Origin: Bacteroidales bacterium UBA1458
GTDB lineage: Bacteria > Bacteroidota > Bacteroidia > Bacteroidales > VadinHA17
Direction: 5' to 3'
DNA length: 8,462 nucleotides
Assembly: GCA_002325785.1 (NCBI GenBank)
Contig: DCSU01000091.1
Span: forward strand, 4,360-12,821
The notes beneath the pieces were generated by a model, which had not been told where the DNA came from, did no database searches, and was given only the letters and a program-made list of their open reading frames with translations. Of the stretch, positions 1 to 5,854 are shown piece after piece (position 1 is the first letter of the stretch; every line of letters starts with the position of its first letter). The position numbers were made by a program, and so were the translations under genes.

Positions 1-620
1 GACTCCACCATCCCTATAAGCACGTGCGGGAACTCCGCTCCTCCGATCCCGTACTTGGGGAACATCTTCGAGTAGTGGCAACCAATGTGCTCAACCACCT
101 TCAGGGGCTGTCCTGTTGCAATGTTAACCAGGTTGTACTTCGCCTTGAGTGCTATCTCATCCCTGAACTTGTATATTATGTCACTGGTGTGCGAGATTGT
201 CTCCGGCACATCAAAGGTGCGGCCGGTAGCCTTGAACAGATCCTCACGGGTTCGCTCGAGGGTCTCCGGAAAATGTTTCCAGGTCTCAAGAATCTCAGAG
301 TAAATGCCGAATGATGTTACGCATGATATGGCAATATGCTTGTAGCCGGCTTCGGTGGCCAGCGCAAAATGACGGGCAACAACTGTCTGTATCGTTTCAA
401 ACGGCACCACGTCGCCGTGATAGCCAATCCCGGTGCATGTGGTGTGCCGTGGATCCTCGAAGACATCCTTACCCAGGTCCTCGCGAAGGATCTTCAGGAA
501 GTACTGTTCCGAGCCGGCAAAGAATGTCTGCCTGATGCATGACCTGACGTAGAAGAAATGATCGTCGGGTATCTCCTTCTGGTACTCGGCCCAGATCCTC
601 TTTTTACCTTCTGGTTTCAT
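1..620 (-). CDS. hdrB: HdrB-like CCG-domain subunit, partial (3' end off the left edge)
   Basis: First 206 codons of a heterodisulfide-reductase subunit B-like protein. In the family, HdrB carries two CCG domains that hold noncubane [4Fe-4S] clusters and act as the thiol/disulfide site of a cytoplasmic Hdr complex. Visible are an N-terminal CCG domain with C28, C62 and C100, and the start of the second domain at C181 (IGCHYSKMFP). The usual pattern is C-x(31-38)-CC-x(33-36)-CxxC; here the second Cys of the CC pair is T63 and the last Cys of CxxC is S103, so the N-terminal site lacks two of five ligands. The start at 620 is chosen because it overlaps the hdrC end by 17 nt and AAAGGA precedes it, a plausible ribosome site under translational coupling. 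The partner must be HdrC just upstream; HdrA and others are probably beyond the edge. Family call is strong. The sHdr-B1-like subtype rests on recalled similarity and is less sure. Confidence 0.87.
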   Translation of the reverse strand, partial: MKPEGKKRIWAEYQKEIPDDHFFYVRSCIRQTFFAGSEQYFLKILREDLGKDVFEDPRHTTCTGIGYHGDVVPFETIQTVVARHFALATEAGYKHIAISCVTSFGIYSEILETWKHFPETLERTREDLFKATGRTFDVPETISHTSDIIYKFRDEIALKAKYNLVNIATGQPLKVVEHIGCHYSKMFPKYGIGGAEFPHVLIGMVE

Positions 621-1353
621 AAATATCCTTTCTTACGTCTTCCGTTTCACACTGGTGATTGCCGTTGTCAGCAGAGACCACATGCCTGTAATATTCAAAG
701 TCCCTTCCCTCCTTCTTGAACTCCATCCCCATCTCCGCAGCCTTCTCCTCCGATGCCTCCTCTATGATATCAAAAAGCTCCTGGCCCCCTGTCACCTTGA
801 AGATGTTCTTCAGCTCATCAAGTACATCATCGCTGATCTTGCGTGTAGGACCCTCTTTCCCGTTCAACTCGCCTCCGAGGCGCGCAAGTGAATCATCCAT
901 GTGTTTGAAATAGTGTTCCCAAGCCGGTCCCTGCTCAGGATGTGTAGAAGGGTCAACGTCATATGATACAACGCAGTAACCGTGTTTAAGAACATTGTCT
1001 CCCACGGTTCGCTTTATAGCGAACTGCTGGCGGCCCTTTTCGGAAGCGGTGAAGTATCCCAGCTCCTGTGACAGCTTGCGCAGTGCCATGATAACCATGC
1101 CCGGGGTGTTACCGCGCGGGCAGCGCGTCTTGCAGCTCATGCACTGGCCGCAGTACCAGATGGTCTCACTCTTAAGCAACTCCCTGATAACGTCATTGTT
1201 CCTCGTCTGTACGAGGTCAACAACCCTTCTGGGGTCATAGTTGTAGTATTCGGCTGCGGGACAGATGCCTGTGCATATTCCGCAGTTCATGCATGCCTTT
1301 AATCCCTCCTCAAAACGGACATCCTGCATTAGCCTTGAATAAAGATCTTCCAT
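604..1353 (-). CDS. hdrC: HdrC-like 4Fe-4S dicluster subunit
   Basis: A 249-residue cytoplasmic electron-transfer subunit with two [4Fe-4S] ferredoxin motifs: C21-x2-C24-x2-C27-x3-C31-P and C68-x2-C71-x2-C74-x3-C78-P. This is the HdrC arrangement, and HdrC passes electrons between HdrA and HdrB. There is no signal peptide or membrane segment. It is longer than methanogen HdrC (about 185-190 residues): residues 100-249 form a hydrophilic extension containing HPEQGPAWEHY and a lysine/glutamate-rich tail. From memory, such an extension with an HPEQGP-type motif occurs in C1 subunits of sHdr complexes of sulfur oxidisers and their relatives; this was not verified. It is first gene of an operon, overlapping hdrB by 17 nt, and a good -7 promoter element lies 29 nt upstream. 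The substrate cannot be told from these two subunits alone. Confidence 0.9.
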   Translation of the reverse strand: MEDLYSRLMQDVRFEEGLKACMNCGICTGICPAAEYYNYDPRRVVDLVQTRNNDVIRELLKSETIWYCGQCMSCKTRCPRGNTPGMVIMALRKLSQELGYFTASEKGRQQFAIKRTVGDNVLKHGYCVVSYDVDPSTHPEQGPAWEHYFKHMDDSLARLGGELNGKEGPTRKISDDVLDELKNIFKVTGGQELFDIIEEASEEKAAEMGMEFKKEGRDFEYYRHVVSADNGNHQCETEDVRKDIYETRR

Positions 1354-1382
1354 GATATGACTGTTAGCCTTTTAGGGAAGTT

Positions 1383-1390
1383 CAAAAATA
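1383..1390 (-). promoter_or_regulatory. -7 promoter element for hdrC-hdrB
   Basis: On the minus strand this reads TATTTTTG, an exact match to the Bacteroidetes -7 consensus TAnnTTTG. It ends 29 nt before the hdrC start, giving a leader of roughly 25 nt. The -33 element (consensus TTTG) is poor: TTCC at a 19-nt spacing. The position is consistent with the two other exact -7 matches in this window. Confidence 0.5.
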
Positions 1391-1461
1391 GTCACGATGC
1401 CATTCACAGGGAACGCTATTAAAGCCTATTTTCCGGAGGTATTTATACTTAGGGGCAGGGG

Positions 1462-1605
1462 TCAGGCAGTAGGCAGTAGGCAATAGTGAGGGTCGGCAGT
1501 CGTCAGTCTGCAGTAAACGTCTGTAAACTACTGATTATCTGAAGATGAGGACTACTGCCTACTGCCTATTGCCTACTGCCTGATATGACTGAGGACTGAA
1601 GACTG
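1462..1605. repeat. Heptad-phased CAGT/ACTG repeat array forming a long inverted repeat
   Basis: This fills most of the non-coding gap between GH5 and hdrC. On the plus strand CAGT or CAAT cores start at 1467, 1474, 1481 and again at 1497, 1504, 1511, each 7 nt apart. The complementary ACTG or ATTG cores start at 1554, 1561, 1568, 1575 and at 1588, 1595, 1602, again 7 nt apart. The unit on the left is AGGCAGT. The left arm 1462-1486 pairs with 1559-1583 in about 25 bp with one G-U and one mismatch, enclosing about 72 nt. It lies 3' of GH5, so the transcript could fold into a large hairpin, but no U-tract follows the stem. No open frame fits it. It could be an intergenic dispersed repeat typical of the genome, a weak transcription end, or a protein-binding array. 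Confidence 0.8.
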
Positions 1606-1612
1606 AAGCCGG

Positions 1613-2839
1613 TTATCTGTCGAACAACGCACTCAACACCCCGTAGTTGACCTTGCAATTCTCAATCCGGATATTCTCCGTGAGCTGCATCAGCGTACGG
1701 TACGCCTCCGCCGGCGCCGGGGCCGGACCAGCCTCCTTCCAGTAATCAACTATGGCCTGGTATCCCTCGGGAACCGTCACATTCATCAGGCTGCTCTCCG
1801 AGTCCAGCTTCTTGATGGTCCACCACGCCCATCCGATGCTGTCAGCCTCAAGCAGCTCAACCGCCGACCGGAACCATTCGTTGCTGTTCTCGCCCGACTC
1901 GCCCATCCATAACGGGACATTATGTTCTGCCCTGATATCAAGATACTTCTGGATGGTCTCAACGGTAGTCGGATTCCAGTACTTGTGAAAACTGTAGACC
2001 ATGTTATCCTCCCATGGTGGTGTAAGTCCTGCAAAGTCCGTGGCAAAATGATTGCCTTCAATAAAGATTATATGTTTTGTGTCAGCCTCGCGAATGACTC
2101 CGGTTATCTCCCGGTAAAGTTCATACAATGCCGTATTGCCTTCAAGCGGGTAATTGGTTTCGTTGATCAGGTCATATCCTCCTATCCACGGCTCATCCTT
2201 GTATCGCACTGCAAGCTCACTCCAGAGAGCGACGGTCTTCTTCCTGTTGAACTCACTCTCCCAGAGATTTGGCTTCGTGGTGTCAACATCAGCTATGGGG
2301 ATGTCATTACCCTGCCCGCCCGGTGCCGCATGGAGGTCGAGAATCAGGTATATCTCATTTGCCTCGCACCAGTCAAGCAGCGAGTCGGTTATCGCGAACC
2401 CCTTCTCCAGCCATGTGATCTCCCCTGCCACCGGCTCCTCCTCAACCGGAGGAGTGAAAAGGTTGTAGTGCATGGGAAGCCTGACGGAGTTGAAGCCCCA
2501 TGCCTTCAGGGAATCAATATCCCTCCTGGTGATCATGTTGTTGAGCCATGCGGCATAGAATTCATCACACCTCTCCTTTCCGATCAATGTGGTAATCTTA
2601 TTCCTGATGTCATACTGTGCAGGTGCCGCCTCCGATAGATTGAGCATATACGGTTCCTGCAGCATCCATCCTCCGAGCCCGATGCCTCGAAGAAGCACAA
2701 ATTCACCGTCTCCGTTAACAATATGTCTTCCGTCAGCACAAAGGAATCCGGGCCTGTCATCCGTCTTCGGGTCTGAAGTCTTGCATGATGCAAGCATAAA
2801 AACCGCCACAACAATAATCAGGATATTTCTCATTTTCAT
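1613..2839 (-). CDS. GH5-family glycoside hydrolase, lipoprotein
   Basis: A 408-residue lipoprotein glycosidase that would cleave a beta-linked glucan or related polysaccharide by the retaining mechanism of clan A. Residues 1-18 are a lipoprotein signal with lipobox LASC and lipidated C19, placing it in the envelope. The single (beta/alpha)8 domain shows the GH5 landmarks in order: RGIGLGGWM (51-59), GFNSVRLPMHYN (115-126), LDLHAAPGGQG (167-177), INET with acid/base E227, YSFHKYW (282-288), WMGESG with nucleophile E314, and GWAWWTIKK (336-344). No carbohydrate-binding module follows; the length suits a stand-alone catalytic domain. The opening resembles exo-1,3-glucanase-like GH5 proteins, but the exact specificity cannot be read. 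A second Met at residue 3 is an alternative start. It appears to be transcribed alone: 97 nt separate it from the preceding membrane-protein gene. There is no SusC/D pair nearby, so it is not in an obvious polysaccharide utilisation locus. Confidence 0.92.
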   Translation of the reverse strand: MKMRNILIIVVAVFMLASCKTSDPKTDDRPGFLCADGRHIVNGDGEFVLLRGIGLGGWMLQEPYMLNLSEAAPAQYDIRNKITTLIGKERCDEFYAAWLNNMITRRDIDSLKAWGFNSVRLPMHYNLFTPPVEEEPVAGEITWLEKGFAITDSLLDWCEANEIYLILDLHAAPGGQGNDIPIADVDTTKPNLWESEFNRKKTVALWSELAVRYKDEPWIGGYDLINETNYPLEGNTALYELYREITGVIREADTKHIIFIEGNHFATDFAGLTPPWEDNMVYSFHKYWNPTTVETIQKYLDIRAEHNVPLWMGESGENSNEWFRSAVELLEADSIGWAWWTIKKLDSESSLMNVTVPEGYQAIVDYWKEAGPAPAPAEAYRTLMQLTENIRIENCKVNYGVLSALFDR

Positions 2840-2896
2840 AATTTGAATTATGTTTCTAAATTAAATAATTCTACATAATTCCGGAAATCTAATCGG

Positions 2897-2919
2897 AACC
2901 GGTACAATCTGTCCCGGTT
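2897..2919 (-). terminator. Possible weak terminator hairpin after the M1/membrane-protein operon
   Basis: AACCGG at 2897-2902 pairs with CCGGTT at 2914-2919 across an 11-nt loop. It lies 17 nt beyond the stop of the membrane-protein gene. Read on the minus strand it is not followed by a clean U-tract, only CCGATTAGATTT, so intrinsic termination is doubtful. It also lies in the GH5 upstream region and could be a regulatory hairpin or chance. Confidence 0.3.
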
Positions 2920-2936
2920 GGTGATCTATATACCAC

Positions 2937-3794
2937 TTATTTCTTTTGCGATGCAAGTGCGCAAACTGATGCATATCGCCATGTCTTCATAAACAGCTTT
3001 ATGATGAAGAGTGCCTGTGTGGCCATGAAAAAGAGGAAGATCAGTCCTCCCTTTTCCGGGATTGACCAGCCGGTAAACCATATTGAAAGGAATACGAAAC
3101 TTGCATTCAGAATAAGTATCACCAGGACAATTCCATAGGATACCCAGAACCTCTCTTTCAGTGCCCGGAAACCTGCGCTCAGCGCCATAAATACATTCCC
3201 GGAGCCGGTTGCAGCGACCCATCTTCTTGAGGCGTCAGCAACAAACAGCCAGACAGGCATGCCAAGTGCCCAGATGGCATAAAAGAGGTAAATAAAGTTG
3301 GATGAACCCTTTGAACCGCCGGAAATAGCCATTGTTACTATAATGGGAATACCCACGATAAAAAACGTATAGGCGGCAATCAGAAGCATCATAAGCACTG
3401 CAATCTTCAGGAAAGGCAAGAAATTGCGGGCTGACTCCCTGATGAAGGTGCTCATTTTGAGCCTTCCCCATCCTGATGCACATGAAGCAAAGAGTCCTCC
3501 TGCAAAGAATGTGTAAAGCAGGAATCCGGCCAGCAGAAGCAGCAGGCCACCCATGGAGACCGCCGACAGCAGGCTGACAAATGGCTTGCCCATATCGCCT
3601 GCCAGCCCAAGGTCAAAACCGTCGGAAAGTCTGGTGACAGCCATGCTGTTTCCGAAGATATTGCTCAGGAAGCTCCTCAACGGCAGGGCAACCATGAACA
3701 CCATTACCATTGTGGTTACCCATATCAGAAGAATGAGTTTGTATGATGAGACCGCTGCTGCGGCTCCTTTTCCCAGTATTTTTAAGACAGCCAT
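2937..3794 (-). CDS. Six-helix integral membrane protein of unknown function
   Basis: A 285-residue protein I do not recognise. It has about six strongly hydrophobic segments, near residues 19-38, 74-104, 127-157, 167-187, 218-241 and 249-270, with positively charged stretches between them (RLKMSTFIRESAR at 111-123, DASRRW at 187-192, FRALKERFW at 209-217). There is no signal peptide cleavage site, no conserved charged pair inside the helices that would suggest transport, and no catalytic motif. Its start lies only 10 nt after the M1 peptidase stop, on the same strand, so the two are almost certainly cotranscribed. The layout (alternating helices and amphipathic RESARNFLPFLKIA-type segments) recalls generic Bacteroidetes membrane proteins of the YciC/DUF4013 style, but I cannot assign it. 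A role linked to the peptidase (anchoring, or transport of its products) is only an inference from synteny. Confidence 0.8.
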   Translation of the reverse strand: MAVLKILGKGAAAAVSSYKLILLIWVTTMVMVFMVALPLRSFLSNIFGNSMAVTRLSDGFDLGLAGDMGKPFVSLLSAVSMGGLLLLLAGFLLYTFFAGGLFASCASGWGRLKMSTFIRESARNFLPFLKIAVLMMLLIAAYTFFIVGIPIIVTMAISGGSKGSSNFIYLFYAIWALGMPVWLFVADASRRWVAATGSGNVFMALSAGFRALKERFWVSYGIVLVILILNASFVFLSIWFTGWSIPEKGGLIFLFFMATQALFIIKLFMKTWRYASVCALASQKK

Positions 3795-3804
3795 TTCTAA
3801 ACGG

Positions 3805-5769
3805 TTAAAGTGTGAACATTGATATCATCAATTGCATAAGGAAGACGAACTTGTCCGTCATCCGGCGCGAGGCATAGAATTTCTGCGTGCTGCTCCATGA
3901 ATTGTTTATCCTGTCAACATCGATGTCAATCTTGTCATCCGGATCCAGTTTCACCCAGATCACCCTGGTTGCCCCGGTATATTCATAGTCTTTGTAACTC
4001 TCCTTGCCATCCCACCTCTCAAGCAGCTCCTTACCGTCATCAAACCCGATGAGCACCTCTGCCGGCAGGGAGACTCCGCCCAGTCGTTCGATACTGACCC
4101 TTGAAATATACAGGGTATCACTGGTGCGGTCACTGCGGGTATAGGTGACAGAATCACCCTCAACAACGCCGGAATAGCTTTTTATCTTGTGGCTTGTAAC
4201 CCCGGCAACCCTGTAATCACATATTTCATTGCCATAGAGAACCTGTTCAAAAAACCAGTCCATGTTCTCACCGAACCTGTCGCCATGTTCCTCCCGGACA
4301 ACATCATTCACCACGCTTATGAAGTCGCGTCCTGAAGGATGCCTGAACGCCCAGCGGCGGTAGTATTCGCGAAATAGTTTATCCATCGTCTCCGTGCCTA
4401 TGAGACCCTCGAGGGTATGGAGCCATGCAGCCGCCTTGTCGTACGACATCATTCCGTAGGTACCGTGAGGATAGAGCCACGAAGGGAGGTCATTTGTAGA
4501 TATGCTGCGGCTTGGCGAGGTGATATACCCGAGTCTGCCCTGGTCTGAGTCAGACATTTTTATGAATGGCAGCCTGATGAGACCGTACCCGTCACCGTAG
4601 TGATGATCCACAATACGCTGTTCCCAGTATGAGTTCATGCCCTCGTCGATCCATGGCTCCTCAAACTCGTTACTGGCCAGGATGCCCATGAAGTAGGCAT
4701 GGCCGAACTCATGGATGGTGGTCATCTCCGCTAACTTCAGGAATGATGGGACAAGGCCGCCGCCCGCAGAGGTAAAAAGGGTTGTGTATTCCATCCCGCC
4801 GGCACCGGCGCCAGACATTGGCGGATCAACGAAAGTTAGATGAGGCCAGGGATAGGGACCCACCCGTTCATCAAGGTATTCAAGTGCGTATATCACTGCG
4901 GCAAACTGGTTATCCGCCTTCTTTAGTCCAGCATCAGTCGTTAACAGTGTGATATCAACTCCTCTCCACTTCCTGGTTACCGATTTGTATTCCGGCCAGG
5001 CTGTCCATGCGAAATCGACAATATCCTCAGCCCTCCATACAACCTTCTTCAGGCTGTCGCCAGGGAAAATCTCTTCTATCAGCATCCCTCCTGACCCTGC
5101 AACATATTCTTCAGGCATCGTCACTGAAACATTATAGACCGAATGGTTTGAGTAGAACTCCGAGTTGGGATGAAACTGATGGCAGTTCCATCCGTCAGCC
5201 TCGCGCTGTCTCATCCCGGCAGTCTCATAGACACCGAACTTGGGAAACCACTGTGCCACAAAATGAAAATCATCTGCGTAGCCTGTTCTGTCAATGGGAG
5301 AAGGCAGTTTGGACTCAAAATTAATACTGAAACGCAAAGTGTCTCCCGGAAGAACCGGCTCAGGCAACAATATCTGCAAGACAGTCCGGTCATGAGTATT
5401 GCCGTCGTCAGGCGACTGGAAATTCATTGAGTCTGACAGGTCATTGCCTTTATAGTCATATATTGATCTTATCTTCACCCATCCCCAACCTTCGTCTCCA
5501 GCCGGACTCCATTGCCCACCTTTGGCGAATGAGCTCATGTTGCTGGAGAAGGCATTAAGGTACATGTGCATCATGGCATCTACTACCGGTTTTTCAGAGT
5601 TGTTAACCCACCAGGCTGTCATATCACCTTTCACAATGTGGCTTACCGGTTCAAGAACCACATCAATATCGTAGCCTGTCAGCCTGGCACTCAGGGGAGT
5701 GTCAACTACCAGCTGTCCGCTAAGAAATACGGGCAGGTACAGGCAGACCGCAAAGAATATTTTTTTCAT
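3805..5769 (-). CDS. Secreted M1-family zinc metallopeptidase
   Basis: A 654-residue exported peptidase of the gluzincin M1 family, which removes N-terminal residues from peptides. Residues 1-18 form a signal peptide (positively charged KK, hydrophobic core, LSG-Q cleavage region) and no lipobox is evident, so it is periplasmic or secreted. The N-terminal beta-domain (about 25-250) precedes the catalytic domain. The zinc site is H353-E354-F-G-H357 with third ligand E376 in WIDEG, at the canonical 18-residue spacing. The substrate-binding exopeptidase motif is GAGGMEY (322-328) in place of GxMEN. A likely transition-state Tyr is Y443 in SYDKAAAW. After about residue 540 a beta-rich region replaces the long helical domain of classical aminopeptidase N. 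The last 15 residues are hydrophobic (KFVFLMQLMISMFTL) and may touch the membrane. The first gene of an operon with the membrane protein 10 nt downstream; a good -7 element lies 25 nt upstream. Aminopeptidase activity is expected, but specificity is unknown. Confidence 0.93.
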   Translation of the reverse strand: MKKIFFAVCLYLPVFLSGQLVVDTPLSARLTGYDIDVVLEPVSHIVKGDMTAWWVNNSEKPVVDAMMHMYLNAFSSNMSSFAKGGQWSPAGDEGWGWVKIRSIYDYKGNDLSDSMNFQSPDDGNTHDRTVLQILLPEPVLPGDTLRFSINFESKLPSPIDRTGYADDFHFVAQWFPKFGVYETAGMRQREADGWNCHQFHPNSEFYSNHSVYNVSVTMPEEYVAGSGGMLIEEIFPGDSLKKVVWRAEDIVDFAWTAWPEYKSVTRKWRGVDITLLTTDAGLKKADNQFAAVIYALEYLDERVGPYPWPHLTFVDPPMSGAGAGGMEYTTLFTSAGGGLVPSFLKLAEMTTIHEFGHAYFMGILASNEFEEPWIDEGMNSYWEQRIVDHHYGDGYGLIRLPFIKMSDSDQGRLGYITSPSRSISTNDLPSWLYPHGTYGMMSYDKAAAWLHTLEGLIGTETMDKLFREYYRRWAFRHPSGRDFISVVNDVVREEHGDRFGENMDWFFEQVLYGNEICDYRVAGVTSHKIKSYSGVVEGDSVTYTRSDRTSDTLYISRVSIERLGGVSLPAEVLIGFDDGKELLERWDGKESYKDYEYTGATRVIWVKLDPDDKIDIDVDRINNSWSSTQKFYASRRMTDKFVFLMQLMISMFTL

Positions 5770-5794
5770 CAGAGTCCGTTTTGGAATAAGCCCG

Positions 5795-5802
5795 CAAAAT
5801 TA
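5795..5802 (-). promoter_or_regulatory. -7 promoter element for the M1 peptidase operon
   Basis: On the minus strand this reads TAATTTTG, an exact TAnnTTTG match, 25 nt before the M1 start. No TTTG-like -33 element is seen at about 19 nt upstream (AGTA there). The region is only 85 bp and is shared with the divergent tetR promoter, so a regulator bound at the tetR palindrome would sit just upstream of this promoter. Confidence 0.5.
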
Positions 5803-5824
5803 ACCCTTAATTCCCTCCGTTTAC

Positions 5825-5832
5825 TACATTTG
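5825..5832 (+). promoter_or_regulatory. -7 promoter element for tetR
   Basis: TACATTTG exactly matches the Bacteroidetes -7 consensus TAnnTTTG and lies 22 nt before the tetR start. The -33 element is not clear (TTAA near 5801). The implied leader is very short, about 15 nt. Its last two bases are the first two of the adjoining palindrome, an arrangement in which a bound repressor would block polymerase. Confidence 0.5.
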
Positions 5833-5854
5833 CACATATTTCTCAATTTGTGCA
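5831..5854. promoter_or_regulatory. Candidate TetR operator palindrome
   Basis: A 24-bp near-perfect palindrome: arm TGCACATATT (5831-5840), centre TCTC (5841-5844), arm AATTTGTGCA (5845-5854). Nine of ten base pairs are complementary. It begins at the last two bases of the tetR -7 element and ends at the base just before the tetR start codon. Symmetric sites of this kind beside a TetR-family gene are typically the autoregulatory operator. Binding is inferred, not shown. Confidence 0.6.

Noticed and set aside
24..542. Plus-strand open frames at the left edge.
   Set aside because: The minus strand here encodes a continuous HdrB-like protein with conserved Cys motifs; the plus frames have no family features.
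1462..1605. Regular short repeats considered as a CRISPR array.
   Set aside because: The repeat unit is 7 nt with no unique 30-nt spacers and no cas genes nearby; the geometry is that of a minisatellite-like inverted array.
1922..2638. A long plus-strand open frame (238 codons) antisense to the GH5 gene.
   Set aside because: It is the shadow of a conserved GH5 frame with intact catalytic residues; its translation shows no recognisable domain, and no promoter or ribosome site precedes it.
2856..2863. TAATTTAG (minus strand) as a -7 element for GH5.
   Set aside because: One mismatch to consensus, only 16 nt before the start and no convincing -33 element; in such A/T-rich sequence this is expected by chance.
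3805..3850. Hydrophobic end of the M1 peptidase suspected as a frameshift into the membrane protein.
   Set aside because: The stop codon is followed by a proper start with its own N-terminus 10 nt later, and the peptidase length is normal for the family; two separate genes fit better.
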